Positions 8,960 to 18,189 of a DNA stretch of 64,000 nucleotides are shown piece after piece. This DNA is from Bacteroides sp. OF04-15BH (lineage in GTDB: Bacteria; Bacteroidota; Bacteroidia; Bacteroidales; Bacteroidaceae). Where the stretch lies: assembly GCF_003477995.1 (NCBI RefSeq), contig NZ_QUEM01000005.1, positions 63,623 through 127,622 of the forward strand, written 5' to 3'. The notes under the pieces are model-generated. The model was not told where the DNA came from. It did no database searches and saw only the letters and a program-made list of their open reading frames with translations. A program made the translations under genes and the position numbers. Numbering within the stretch: position 1 is the stretch's first letter; each line of letters starts with the position of its first letter.

Positions 8960-10336
8960 TCAGGCGGCTACTGAGTTTCTTTTTCTTCGGACAACCAGCC
9001 AGTAAGCCAAAAGCACCAGCAGACCGGTAAGTGTCCACGACACAGGATAAACCATCATCAGCACATTGTAGCTTCCCCACTGCGGACAAATGACATACAC
9101 CCAAACAATACGAAGCAGACAGGTACCGAATATGGTCAGCACGGCCGGAGTGAGCGACCAACCCATACCACGCATGGAAGAACCGGCAATCTCATAACTG
9201 CATGCCAGAAACTGTAAAGCCAACACAATATGCATGCGGATGCCACCGTACTGGTGCACACCGGAAGTCTCTGAAAAGAAATCCAGAAAGAAATCGCTCC
9301 ACGTAGCAAAAATGGTATTGAAGGCACCGCAAAAAAGAACACTCAATCCCATGCAAATCCAAAAGACACGATGCACACGGTCCATCTTTCCGGCACCGTA
9401 GTTCTGGGCAATAAAACTGATGGCCGCCCCATTGAATCCCTGAATGATAAAGTAGCAGTAATACTCAAAATTGAGCGCCGCAGACGAACCGGCAATGGCT
9501 TCTGAGCCGAATCCGTTGATGGATGACTGCACAACGACATTAGAAATGGAGAAGATAACGCCCTGCACTCCGGCCGGAAGACCGATACGGAGCATGTGAA
9601 CCAGCTCACGCGTATTAATACGCATCTGGTCAAAATGAAGACGGTAAGGCTCTTCCTCACGACGCAACACCCGAATGATGAGCAGAGCACTCAGCAGATT
9701 GGCAAAACCTGTGGCGATGGCCACACCCAATACTCCAAGATGGAAGAACACCACAAATATCAGATTCAACACCGTATTCAGCACTCCGGCTGCCACCAGA
9801 ATATAAAGCGGACGGCGCGTATCGCCCACACTGCGCAAAATAGCAGACCCGAAATTAAAAATCATGATAAAGGGCATGCCCAGAAAATACACACGCAGAT
9901 ACATCACCGCATCGGGAAGTACATCGGGAGGAGTACCCATCCACGTAAGAATCGGACGCGCTCCTACCCATCCTAGAAAAAGCAGAAAGACACCACTGAT
10001 CAGAGCTACCAATGCCACGGTATTGACCGTATGGCGGATACGCTCCACATTCTGCGTTCCGATATGATGGGACAAAACCGCACAGGCTCCCATAGAGATG
10101 CCGACAAACAGATTGATCAGCAATCCGATTACCGGTGCATTACTGCCCACTGCTGCCAAAGCATTGCTGCCGACAAAATGGCCCACCACAGCCACATCGA
10201 CCGAATTAAACAACTCCTGTAACAAACTGCTTGCCGCCAGAGGAAGGGCAAAAAGCAGTATTTTCTTCAACAAAGGTCCGTGAAGCATATCAATCTCATT
10301 GCTCTGAGAACGCTTCACACTTACATCCTGACTCAT
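8960..10336 (-). CDS. MATE family multidrug/sodium antiporter
   Basis: 458 aa, 12 predicted transmembrane helices in two halves. MATE signatures are visible: FALPLAASSLLQELFNSVDVAVVG near the N-terminus, GMPFIMIFNFGSAILRSVGDTRRP at mid-protein and GLPAGVQGVIFSISNVVVQ at the start of the second half. Members export cationic drugs or metabolites with Na+ or H+; the substrate is not predictable. The start ATG at 10336 lies about 30 bp after a -7 box. Monocistronic. Confidence 0.92.
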   Translation of the reverse strand: MSQDVSVKRSQSNEIDMLHGPLLKKILLFALPLAASSLLQELFNSVDVAVVGHFVGSNALAAVGSNAPVIGLLINLFVGISMGACAVLSHHIGTQNVERIRHTVNTVALVALISGVFLLFLGWVGARPILTWMGTPPDVLPDAVMYLRVYFLGMPFIMIFNFGSAILRSVGDTRRPLYILVAAGVLNTVLNLIFVVFFHLGVLGVAIATGFANLLSALLIIRVLRREEEPYRLHFDQMRINTRELVHMLRIGLPAGVQGVIFSISNVVVQSSINGFGSEAIAGSSAALNFEYYCYFIIQGFNGAAISFIAQNYGAGKMDRVHRVFWICMGLSVLFCGAFNTIFATWSDFFLDFFSETSGVHQYGGIRMHIVLALQFLACSYEIAGSSMRGMGWSLTPAVLTIFGTCLLRIVWVYVICPQWGSYNVLMMVYPVSWTLTGLLVLLAYWLVVRRKRNSVAA

Positions 10337-10367
10337 CTTTTTACCTGTTTTTACTACAAAATTTCGG

Positions 10368-10375
10368 CAAAGTTA
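10368..10375 (-). promoter_or_regulatory. -7 box of the MATE gene
   Basis: TAACTTTG on the minus strand matches TAnnTTTG, about 31 bp before the start codon. Confidence 0.5.
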
Positions 10376-10474
10376 GAGGTTTACAACTGAATAAAGAGGA
10401 AATGAGTTCGGATTTTCTGTTTTTTTCGCAAATATTTCTTTCGCTCAACAAAGCGAAAAGCAAAAGACAAACAG

Positions 10475-10525
10475 AAAAAAGAGCTGTATCAAACTTTATG
10501 GACAAGTAAGAATACAGCTCTTTTT
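10475..10525 (-). terminator. Terminator of the msrA-glsB operon
   Basis: Perfect 14-bp arms (10476-10489 and 10512-10525); on the minus strand the stem runs into TTTTTT. It lies 95 bp past the stop of the 74-aa gene. Confidence 0.8.
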
Positions 10526-10619
10526 ACTAGAACAGAACGGATATGTTTCCAATCAAAAGTTCGTCATTTCGAGAAATAAAGTGGAACACATCTTTCCTTT
10601 AAAACTATTTTTTCAGGAT

Positions 10620-10844
10620 TTATTTTGAAAAAATCCAAAGCAGAATAACGGCACCGACAATGGCAGTCACCATCTCGCCCAACCAGCTATAGGCTTCCAG
10701 ACCTACCAGACTGAATAGCCATCCTCCGATCAGACCGCCAATCAGTCCCAGAAACAAGTTGGTGAGACAACCGCTGCCCTGTCCTTTGTGGATGCGGCTG
10801 GCTACATAACCGGCCAGAATACCGCTGATAATTCCTGTAATCAT
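10620..10844 (-). CDS. GlsB/YeaQ/YmgE family stress-response membrane protein
   Basis: 74 aa with three hydrophobic helices full of Gly zippers (GIISGILAGYVASRI, LFLGLIGGLIGGWLF, MVTAIVGAVILLWIF). This matches the transglycosylase-associated/GlsB family, small inner-membrane proteins induced by general stress. It follows msrA by 12 bp, so the two are probably co-transcribed, fitting an oxidative or envelope stress theme. Molecular function of the family is unknown. Confidence 0.85.
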   Translation of the reverse strand: MITGIISGILAGYVASRIHKGQGSGCLTNLFLGLIGGLIGGWLFSLVGLEAYSWLGEMVTAIVGAVILLWIFSK

Positions 10845-10856
10845 ATCTTTCTGTCT

Positions 10857-11351
10857 TTAAAAACGCTTTTTGTAAATGTGGCAATATGGTTCCTCACCGG
10901 TCTTGGCATAATAGTTCTGGTGATACTCCTCGGCAGTCCAGAACTCTGTAGCCGGAGTCAGACGGGTAACGACATCATATCCCTTCTCTTTCAGAATGGC
11001 AATGAGTTTCTCAGAAACCTGTTTCTGCTCCTCACTGGTATAGAAAATCTCCGAACGGTACTGCGGACCAAGGTCAGGGCCCTGACCGTCGGTCTGTGTC
11101 GGATCGTGAATCTCAAAGAAATAACGGGCCAGCTCCTCAAAACTGACTTCCGACGGATCGAACTGTACGCGCACTGCCTCGGCATGACCGGTGGTATGCG
11201 CTTTCACTTCCTCATAGCGCGGATGATCTTTATGCCCGCCGATATATCCCGGCATCACGGATTTTACTCCCGGAAACTTGCGCATCATGTGCTCCATTCC
11301 CCAAAAACAGCCTCCGGCAAAGATGGCTGTTTCCAATCTTTCATTTTCCAT
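10857..11351 (-). CDS. msrA: Peptide-methionine (S)-S-oxide reductase MsrA
   Basis: 164 aa, full family length, no signal peptide, so cytoplasmic. The catalytic motif GCFWG carries the nucleophile Cys15; further MsrA blocks are GYIGGH, THTGHAEAV-like HTTGHAEAVRV and GPQYRSEIFY. A second Cys near the C-terminus (EEPYCHIY) may resolve the disulfide. It repairs oxidised methionine using thioredoxin. It heads a two-gene operon with the GlsB-like protein and has a good promoter upstream. Confidence 0.96.
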   Translation of the reverse strand: MENERLETAIFAGGCFWGMEHMMRKFPGVKSVMPGYIGGHKDHPRYEEVKAHTTGHAEAVRVQFDPSEVSFEELARYFFEIHDPTQTDGQGPDLGPQYRSEIFYTSEEQKQVSEKLIAILKEKGYDVVTRLTPATEFWTAEEYHQNYYAKTGEEPYCHIYKKRF

Positions 11352-11378
11352 TTATCTAGTTTTTATCATTCCAGTTTG

Positions 11379-11408
11379 CAAAGATATGGTTTTCCGTACA
11401 GAAGCAAA
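11379..11408 (-). promoter_or_regulatory. Promoter of the msrA operon
   Basis: On the minus strand TTTG (11408-11405), 18-nt spacer, TATCTTTG (11386-11379); leader of about 30 nt. Confidence 0.65.
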
Positions 11409-11451
11409 GAGCAATGCACTATTTTTATCTCCCGATCTCCTGAAAAAATCA

Positions 11452-12642
11452 TCACTCACTTGCGACTGACTCCACCAGAAGACAAGCCCGGTAATTGGTG
11501 TCGGAATAAACCGGAGTGAGCGACAGACAACCGCCAATCAGCTTTCCGTCGAGGAAGCACGGCGGTCTGCATTCGGCATCTTCCAGAGCCCGTTTTTTCA
11601 GTTCTTCGCCATTGGCGGAATAATCTATATAGTAACGGGCCTGAACTCCTCGGGCCAACCAGCGCTGTAGCTCCAAGGCTACCATTCCCATAGTCATGCG
11701 CAAATTGATCTCCACACACGGATGCAGCAGGAAGCGCCCGTCGTCCGACCGGCAGACCATCATATCCACTCCCAACGGACCACAATAAACATTTCCTAAA
11801 GAGTCGCTCAAAATACGGCTCAACTCGCAGCATACCCAATCCAACAGTCTGAGGTCAAGCCACTGGGCCAGAATGTTTTCTTTCTCCGTTTCCGGAGCCA
11901 CCACATTGCCGGAATACGCTCCCTGATGAGTCGTGGTAAAGAGCGAAAGTCCTTCATAACAGACATGCCCCTGACCGTCAGAACGGAATTCGCAGGCAAA
12001 ATCACACACCTTATTATATAGTGGTTCCACAACAACCCCTCCCTGCTCTCGGATCAGTCGGGTGCACCATCCTGTAAGGGGCGGTTGTAATTGGGGCTGT
12101 CCCAACCGAAGTCCCTTGCCGCTGCCCGACCAGGGAGCCTTCAAGATGGTGCGTTCATACTGCCGAAACAAAGCGTCAATCTGCTCTGTCGAAGTGCAAT
12201 AATACGAACGGCCGCACAAAGCATCACTCCAACGGGCATGAACAGCCGCTTCCGAACGGAGTTCCTGTAAAACACGCACAGCAAATTTTCTGCCGGAAAA
12301 TTCCCGCAACGTACGCAACAGTTCCTCATCGGGCAACAACGAATCGTCCACACCTCCTCGCTGCAACTGTGATTTGATGAGCGGGCTCCATCCCCACGGC
12401 TCTATCCGGTCCACAGGACAGGTATCGGGATGCAAAAGAAAACGGTCGTTCAAAGAAAGCAGATCCAGCGGCTGATGAACCGGATATCGGGTTACCCACA
12501 CCCGATCCGTTTCCGACGTCCACCACACCGGCAACATCTCCAGATCCAGACGCATCTTACGCGCTGAAGCCGGAGCAATAAAGTTCCACTGGTTGTTTGC
12601 CAAAGCCAGATCATTCTCAGGATTAAATACAAATAGCTTCAT
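11452..12642 (-). CDS. ATP-grasp-like protein of unknown function
   Basis: 396 aa, cytoplasmic. The N-terminus MKLFVFNPENDLALANN is followed by FIAPASARKMR. ATP-grasp features are visible: a lysine/glycine loop ILKAPWSGSGKGL (residues 167-177), and a late acidic block GPLGVDMMV...CVEINLRMTMG (about 295-335) like the metal-binding ExN of ATP-grasp ligases. Enzymes with this fold join a carboxylate to an amine or thiol using ATP, so a ligase is likely, but the substrate is unknown. A TAATTTTG box ends only five bases before the ATG, so the mRNA may be leaderless. It diverges from the AAA gene. Confidence 0.7.
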   Translation of the reverse strand: MKLFVFNPENDLALANNQWNFIAPASARKMRLDLEMLPVWWTSETDRVWVTRYPVHQPLDLLSLNDRFLLHPDTCPVDRIEPWGWSPLIKSQLQRGGVDDSLLPDEELLRTLREFSGRKFAVRVLQELRSEAAVHARWSDALCGRSYYCTSTEQIDALFRQYERTILKAPWSGSGKGLRLGQPQLQPPLTGWCTRLIREQGGVVVEPLYNKVCDFACEFRSDGQGHVCYEGLSLFTTTHQGAYSGNVVAPETEKENILAQWLDLRLLDWVCCELSRILSDSLGNVYCGPLGVDMMVCRSDDGRFLLHPCVEINLRMTMGMVALELQRWLARGVQARYYIDYSANGEELKKRALEDAECRPPCFLDGKLIGGCLSLTPVYSDTNYRACLLVESVASE

Positions 12643-12647
12643 AAATG

Positions 12648-12679
12648 CAAAATTAGAAAAAACATAAATATTTTGCCAA
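12648..12679 (-). promoter_or_regulatory. Promoter of the ATP-grasp gene, possibly leaderless
   Basis: On the minus strand TTG (12679-12677), 21-nt spacer, TAATTTTG (12655-12648). The box ends five bases before the start codon, so transcription would begin at or beside the ATG. Confidence 0.5.
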
Positions 12680-12685
12680 CTCTAC

Positions 12686-12716
12686 TTTGCATTTTTCTAG
12701 TTTTACACTATCTTTG
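12686..12716 (+). promoter_or_regulatory. Promoter of the AAA ATPase gene
   Basis: TTTG (12686-12689), 19-nt spacer, TATCTTTG (12709-12716): a full match to the Bacteroidetes consensus, with the ATG 23 bp downstream. Confidence 0.75.
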
Positions 12717-12739
12717 CATGACGTAAGAGACAAATATTT

Positions 12740-13918
12740 ATGGAGACATTTTTCAGAACACATGCTTATCTGGTGGAGCACCTGAATGTGCCCGTACGGA
12801 GAGCTTTGATGGACGAAATAGACTGGAATGACCGTCTCATTGGTATCAAAGGAACGCGAGGTGTGGGCAAAACCACCTTCCTGCTTCAATATGCCAAGGA
12901 GCACTTCCGTCTTTCCGACCGTAAGTGTCTGTTTGTCAACATGAATAATTTCTATTTCCAAGGACGTGGCATCGCCGACTTCGCCCGTGAATTCTACGAA
13001 TCCGGCGGACGGGTACTGCTGATTGACCAGGTGTTCAAACAGCCCAACTGGAGCAGCGAGCTCCGCAAATGCTACGATGAACTCCCTAATCTGAAAATCG
13101 TGTTCACCGGCTCTTCGGTCATGCGCCTGAAAGAAGAAAATCCGGAACTGAACGGTCTGGTCAAGACCTACAACCTGCGCGGCTTCTCTTTCCGCGAGTA
13201 TCTGAATCTGCAAACCGGCAACGAGTTCAATTCCTACACCCTGAAAGAAATTCTTGAAGACCACGAGCAGATAGCCCGGCACATCTTGTCAAAAGCCAGT
13301 CCACTCGCTCATTTTCAGCACTATATCCATCATGGTTTCTATCCGTTCTTTTTGGAAAAGCGCAATTTTTCAGAGAATTTGCTCAAGACCATGAACATGA
13401 TGCTGGAAGTTGATATTTTATTAATCAAACAAATTGAGCTGAAATATTTGGCCAAAATCAAAAAGTTGCTATATTTGCTCGCGATAGACAGCCCGGTGGC
13501 ACCCAACGTCAGCCAGCTGGCTTCCGAGATACAGACTTCTCGGGCCACGGTCATGAATTACCTGAAATATCTGGCTGATGCACGGCTCATCAATATGATC
13601 TATCCCAAGAACCAGGCGTTCCCCAAAAAACCGGCCAAGATCATGATGCATAATCCCAATCTGATTTATGCCATCTACCCGAACCGGATGGAACTGAAAG
13701 ACATTCTGGAAACCTTCCTGCAGAACACACTGTGGAAAGACCACAAGGTGAACAAGGGAGACAAAGACTGCTCCTTCCTGGTAGACGGCTCACTCCGCAT
13801 CAAGGTATGCGCCGATGATGTCAAGAAGAAAAAGAACGATGTCATCTATGCCTGCCATCAGATGGAAATCGGTCACGGAAAACAGATTCCGCTTTGGCTC
13901 TTCGGATTTCTGTACTAA
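12740..13918 (+). CDS. AAA_14/DUF4143-type P-loop ATPase
   Basis: 392 aa. The Walker A motif is GTRGVGKT (residues 38-45) and a Walker B-like LLIDQ lies at 93-97, followed by PNWSSELRKCYDELPNLKIVFTGSS (the conserved sensor region of the family). The C-terminal third contains a winged-helix-like segment (NVSQLASEIQTSRATVMNYLKYLADARLI) and a DUF4143-like tail. The usual DE of Walker B is DQ here, which could slow ATP hydrolysis. These proteins are common in Bacteroidales but their role is unknown. It ends 53 bp before nifJ; whether they share a transcript is unclear. Confidence 0.85.
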   Translation: METFFRTHAYLVEHLNVPVRRALMDEIDWNDRLIGIKGTRGVGKTTFLLQYAKEHFRLSDRKCLFVNMNNFYFQGRGIADFAREFYESGGRVLLIDQVFKQPNWSSELRKCYDELPNLKIVFTGSSVMRLKEENPELNGLVKTYNLRGFSFREYLNLQTGNEFNSYTLKEILEDHEQIARHILSKASPLAHFQHYIHHGFYPFFLEKRNFSENLLKTMNMMLEVDILLIKQIELKYLAKIKKLLYLLAIDSPVAPNVSQLASEIQTSRATVMNYLKYLADARLINMIYPKNQAFPKKPAKIMMHNPNLIYAIYPNRMELKDILETFLQNTLWKDHKVNKGDKDCSFLVDGSLRIKVCADDVKKKKNDVIYACHQMEIGHGKQIPLWLFGFLY

Positions 13919-13971
13919 TCAAACCAAGAAATTACAGACAACTACTATACTATCTAATAATATTAAATATT

Positions 13972-16900
13972 ATGGCAAAAGAAAAAAAATTCATCACTTG
14001 TGATGGTAATCAGGCTGCTGCACATATTTCATATATGTTCTCAGAAGTAGCAGCGATCTATCCGATCACCCCATCTTCAACAATGGCTGAATATGTTGAC
14101 GAATGGGCCGCTCAGGGACGTAAGAACATCTTTGGCGAAACTGTATTGGTTCAGGAAATGCAATCAGAAGGCGGTGCAGCCGGTGCTGTTCACGGTTCTT
14201 TGCAGGCGGGTGCTTTGACTACAACTTACACTGCTTCTCAGGGTTTGTTGCTGATGATCCCGAACATGTATAAGATTGCTGGTGAATTGTTGCCATGCGT
14301 ATTCCATGTATCTGCCCGTACTCTGGCTTCTCACTCTCTGTGTATCTTCGGTGACCATCAGGATGTGATGTCTTGCCGTCAGACTGGTTTCGCTATGTTG
14401 TGCGAGGGTTCAGTACAGGAAGTTATGGACTTGGCCGGTGTAGCTCACTTGTCTACTATCAAGAGCCGCGTTCCATTCTTGAACTTCTTCGACGGTTTCC
14501 GTACTTCACACGAGATCCAGAAGATCGAAATGTTGGAGAACGAAGACTTGGCTCCACTGGTTGACCAGGAAGCTCTGAGCGAGTTCCGCAACCGTGCCCT
14601 GTCTCCAGAGCATCCAGTTGCTCGCGGTATGGCCGAGAACCCGGATACATTCTTCACTCACCGTGAGTCTTGCAATCCTTACTATGACGCAGTTCCTGCA
14701 ATCGTTGAGGATTACATGAACAAGATTTCTGAAATCACTGGCCGTAAGTACGGTTTGTTTACTTACTACGGAGCAGAGGATGCAGACCGCGTCATCATCG
14801 CTATGGGATCTGTAACCGAAGCTATCCGCGAAACTATCGACTACCTGAACGCTCAGGGACAGAAAGTCGGTTTGGTTGCCGTACACTTGTATCGTCCATT
14901 CTCTGTTAAACACTTCCTGGATGCTGTTCCTGCTACTGCTAAGAAGATCGCCGTATTGGATCGTACCAAGGAGCCGGGTGCAAACGGAGAGCCTCTGTAC
15001 CTGGACATCAAGGAAGCTTTCTATGGCAAGGAGAATGCTCCTGTTATCGTGGGCGGACGCTATGGTCTGGGATCAAACGATACTACTCCAGCTCAGATTC
15101 TGGCTGTATACGAGAACTTGGCTTTGCCAGAACCAAAGAACCACTTCACTCTGGGTATCGTAGACGACGTAACCTTCACTTCTCTGCCTCAGGGCGAAGA
15201 GATCGCAGTTGGCGGCGAAGGTATGTTCGAGGCTAAGTTCTACGGTTTGGGTGCTGACGGTACTGTAGGTGCCAACAAGAACTCAGTGAAGATCATCGGT
15301 GACAACACCAACAAGCACTGTCAGGCTTACTTCTCTTACGACTCTAAGAAGTCAGGTGGTTTCACTTGCTCTCACCTGCGTTTCGGTGATGATCCTATCC
15401 GTTCTACTTACTTGGTAAACACTCCGAACTTCGTAGCTTGCCACGTACAGGCTTACTTGAACATGTACGATGTAACTCGCGGTTTGAAGAAGAACGGTAC
15501 TTTCTTGCTGAACACAATCTGGGAAGGCGAGGAATTGGCAAACAACCTGCCTAACAAGGTTAAGGCTTACTTTGCAAAGAACAATATCAAGGTTTACTAT
15601 ATCAACGCAACTAAGATTGCTCAGGAAATCGGTTTGGGTAACCGTACCAACACCATCCTGCAGTCTGCATTCTTCCGTATCACTGGTGTTATTCCAGTAG
15701 ACTTGGCTGTTGAGCAGATGAAGAAGTTCATCGTGAAGTCTTACGGTAAGAAGGGTGAAGATGTTGTAAACAAGAACTACGCTGCTGTTGACCGCGGTGG
15801 TGAGTACAAGGAACTGGTTGTTGATCCGGCATGGGCTTCTCTGGAAGCTGACGCTCCTGCAGCAAACAACGATCCTGCATTCATCAACGAAGTAGTTCGT
15901 CCTATCAATGCTCAGGATGGTGACCTGTTGAAGGTTTCAGCATTCAAGGGTATCGAAGACGGTACTTGGCCACAGGGAACTGCCGCTTACGAGAAGCGTG
16001 GTGTAGCTGCATTCGTTCCGACTTGGAATGCAGAGAACTGTATCCAGTGTAACAAGTGTGCTTACGTTTGTCCTCACGCTGCTATCCGTCCGTTCGTTCT
16101 GAACGCTGACGAGAAGGCTGGCTTCAGCGCTGATACTCTGGAAATGAAGGCTCCTGCCGCTATGAAGGGCATGAACTTCCGTATTCAGGTAAGCGTTATG
16201 GACTGCTTGGGTTGCGGTAACTGTGCCGATGTTTGTCCGGGTAATCCGAAGTTGGGCAAGGCTCTGACTATGGTTCCTCTGGAGCAGGAATTGGACGAGG
16301 CTCCAAACTGGGAATACTGCGTGAAGAACGTTACCAGCAAGCAGGATCTGGTAGACATCAAGTCTAACGTGAAGAACTCTCAGTTCGCTCAGCCATTGTT
16401 CGAGTTCTCAGGAGCTTGCTCTGGTTGTGGTGAAACTCCATACGTGAAGTTGATTTCTCAGTTGTTCGGTGACCGTGAGATTATCGCCAACGCTACCGGA
16501 TGTTCTTCTATCTACTCTGGTTCTATCCCATCAACTCCTTACACTACCAACGCTAAGGGTCAGGGTCCGGCTTGGGCTAACTCTTTGTTCGAGGACTTCT
16601 GTGAGTTTGGTTTGGGTATGGTATTGGCCAACAAGAAGATGCGTGCCCGCATCGAGGCTATCCTGAACGAGGCTATCGCTTCTGAGCACACTCCAGCAGA
16701 GTTCAAGGAAGCTGCACAGGCATGGATCGACGGTAAGGACGATGCAGATGCAAGCAAGGCTGCTGCCGAGAAGTTGGTTCCTCAGATCGAGGCTGGCAAG
16801 GCTGCCGGTTGCCCATCATGCGCTAAGCTGTCAGAGTTGAGCCACTACTTGGTAAAACGTTCACAGTGGATTATTGGTGGTGACGGTGCTTCTTACGATA

Positions 16901-17535
16901 TCGGTTACGGTGGTTTGGATCATGTAATCGCTTCTGGCGAGGATGTAAACATCCTGGTTCTGGATACTGAGGTTTACTCTAACACCGGTGGTCAGTCATC
17001 TAAGGCTACTCCTCTGGGCGCTATCGCCAAGTTCGCTGCTTCTGGTAAGCGCGTACGCAAGAAAGACCTGGGTATGATTGCCACAACTTACGGTTATGTT
17101 TACGTAGCTCAGATCGCTATGGGTGCTGATCAGGCTCAGTGCTTGAAGGCTATCCGTGAGGCAGAGGCTTATCCTGGACCATCAATCATCATTGCTTATG
17201 CTCCATGTATCAACCACGGTTTGAAGAAGGGTATGGGTAAATCTCAGGCTGAAGAGGCTGCTGCTGTTGAGTGCGGTTACTGGCACTTGTGGCGCTTCAA
17301 CCCAGCTCTGGAGGATGAAGGCAAGAATCCGTTCTCACTCGACTCTAAGGAGCCGAAATGGGAGGCATTCCAGGATTATCTGAAGGGCGAGGTTCGTTTC
17401 GCTTCTGTAATGAAACAGTATCCTACTGAGGCTGCTGACCTGTTCAACGCTTGCGAGGATATGGCTAAGAAGCGCTACGCTTCATACAAGCGTATGGCTG
17501 CCATGGACTGGAGCGATGAGAAAGTTGCTGAATAA
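13972..17535 (+). CDS. nifJ: Pyruvate:ferredoxin (flavodoxin) oxidoreductase
   Basis: 1187 aa single-chain PFOR, the key anaerobic enzyme converting pyruvate and CoA to acetyl-CoA, CO2 and reduced ferredoxin. Domains in order: pyruvate-binding domain (AIYPITPSSTMAEYVDEW), gamma-type domain (about 415-600), two 4Fe-4S ferredoxin motifs (CIQCNKCAYVCPHA and CLGCGNCADVCPG), the proximal cluster Cys-rich CSGCGETPYV, and a thiamine diphosphate domain (GGDGASYDIGYGG; NTGGQSSKATP). The start was set at ATG 13972 (MAKEKKFITCDGNQ); an upstream in-frame ATG at 13894 lies inside the preceding gene. Codon choice (CCA, TTG, GCT, TCT) differs from neighbours, as expected for a very highly expressed gene. 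Confidence 0.97.
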   Translation: MAKEKKFITCDGNQAAAHISYMFSEVAAIYPITPSSTMAEYVDEWAAQGRKNIFGETVLVQEMQSEGGAAGAVHGSLQAGALTTTYTASQGLLLMIPNMYKIAGELLPCVFHVSARTLASHSLCIFGDHQDVMSCRQTGFAMLCEGSVQEVMDLAGVAHLSTIKSRVPFLNFFDGFRTSHEIQKIEMLENEDLAPLVDQEALSEFRNRALSPEHPVARGMAENPDTFFTHRESCNPYYDAVPAIVEDYMNKISEITGRKYGLFTYYGAEDADRVIIAMGSVTEAIRETIDYLNAQGQKVGLVAVHLYRPFSVKHFLDAVPATAKKIAVLDRTKEPGANGEPLYLDIKEAFYGKENAPVIVGGRYGLGSNDTTPAQILAVYENLALPEPKNHFTLGIVDDVTFTSLPQGEEIAVGGEGMFEAKFYGLGADGTVGANKNSVKIIGDNTNKHCQAYFSYDSKKSGGFTCSHLRFGDDPIRSTYLVNTPNFVACHVQAYLNMYDVTRGLKKNGTFLLNTIWEGEELANNLPNKVKAYFAKNNIKVYYINATKIAQEIGLGNRTNTILQSAFFRITGVIPVDLAVEQMKKFIVKSYGKKGEDVVNKNYAAVDRGGEYKELVVDPAWASLEADAPAANNDPAFINEVVRPINAQDGDLLKVSAFKGIEDGTWPQGTAAYEKRGVAAFVPTWNAENCIQCNKCAYVCPHAAIRPFVLNADEKAGFSADTLEMKAPAAMKGMNFRIQVSVMDCLGCGNCADVCPGNPKLGKALTMVPLEQELDEAPNWEYCVKNVTSKQDLVDIKSNVKNSQFAQPLFEFSGACSGCGETPYVKLISQLFGDREIIANATGCSSIYSGSIPSTPYTTNAKGQGPAWANSLFEDFCEFGLGMVLANKKMRARIEAILNEAIASEHTPAEFKEAAQAWIDGKDDADASKAAAEKLVPQIEAGKAAGCPSCAKLSELSHYLVKRSQWIIGGDGASYDIGYGGLDHVIASGEDVNILVLDTEVYSNTGGQSSKATPLGAIAKFAASGKRVRKKDLGMIATTYGYVYVAQIAMGADQAQCLKAIREAEAYPGPSIIIAYAPCINHGLKKGMGKSQAEEAAAVECGYWHLWRFNPALEDEGKNPFSLDSKEPKWEAFQDYLKGEVRFASVMKQYPTEAADLFNACEDMAKKRYASYKRMAAMDWSDEKVAE

Positions 17536-17560
17536 TCAGAATTCACATAACTCATAATGA

Positions 17561-17602
17561 AGGGCTTGTATCGTGAAATGCGATACAGGCCCTTTTCCTT
17601 TT
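17561..17602 (+). terminator. Terminator of nifJ
   Basis: Arms agggcttgtatcg (17561-17573) and cgatacaggccct (17581-17593, one G-U pair) followed by TTTTCCTTTT. Confidence 0.8.
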
Positions 17603-17688
17603 CGGAAAGTTCATCCGATAAAAGGAACGACAATCTCCACGCTCCCTTTTAGCTAAAAAGAAGCCTTGCTGACCTGCCGGAGTATCCT

Positions 17689-17749
17689 AAAGAAAACAGA
17701 AAGAGTCGCATCATCACTCGAAAATGAGTTTCTGATACGACTCTTTCTG
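17689..17749 (-). terminator. Terminator of the 141-aa secreted protein gene
   Basis: Arms at 17697-17711 and about 17735-17749 (cagaaagagtcg / cgactctttctg core), followed on the minus strand by TTTTCTTT. Confidence 0.75.
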
Positions 17750-17763
17750 TTGTTATAAAATCC

Positions 17764-18189
17764 TTACGCAAAGCCCACAACCTTATAACGTATGCCGTAG
17801 CGCGTATGTATTCTCTTGTAAAGCACTCCTTCACAAACCAGGAACTCCTGTCCCCGCTTATGAACGACATGCACCCGATGACGGGGCAGGACTGGGATGA
17901 TCATTCCGATGAATGGGCGGAATCTCTCATAATATCCCCCGTCGCAGGGACGGTAATAAAATCCGTCGTGATAATAATAACACTTCTTTCCGTGATACAC
18001 CTTCTCATAATGGGGCGGTATTTTCCGGAACCGGCGATCCTCTTTTCTCTTCTTGTCCGGTTTGTGATGGTGTTTGTGTCCTCCGCGAGTCACTACCTGG
18101 GCATTTTCTGCGGCACTGACCGGGAGCGGAACACCACCGCCGAGCAGGACCAGAAATCCCAATCCATAAATCCAATTCTTCGCTTTCAT
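17764..18189 (-). CDS. Secreted basic Tyr/His-rich protein (DUF6515-like)
   Basis: 141 aa. Signal peptide 1-27 (ending PVSAA), a very basic stretch HKHHHKPDKKRKEDRRFRK (residues about 38-56), then a region rich in Tyr (YEKVYHGKKCYYYHDGFYYRP) and a compact C-terminal beta-like segment (QEFLVCEGVLYKRI). The YYYxxGxFYxP pattern resembles DUF6515, small periplasmic proteins of unknown role. It has its own terminator and stands alone between nifJ and the hexosaminidase. Confidence 0.7.
   Translation of the reverse strand: MKAKNWIYGLGFLVLLGGGVPLPVSAAENAQVVTRGGHKHHHKPDKKRKEDRRFRKIPPHYEKVYHGKKCYYYHDGFYYRPCDGGYYERFRPFIGMIIPVLPRHRVHVVHKRGQEFLVCEGVLYKRIHTRYGIRYKVVGFA

Noticed and set aside
13894..13971. 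Upstream extension of nifJ
   Set aside because: Overlaps the AAA gene end; the conserved PFOR N-terminus begins at 13972.
13972..17535. nifJ as a horizontally acquired gene because of odd codons
   Set aside because: Expression-driven bias explains the codons better; PFOR is core metabolism in these anaerobes.
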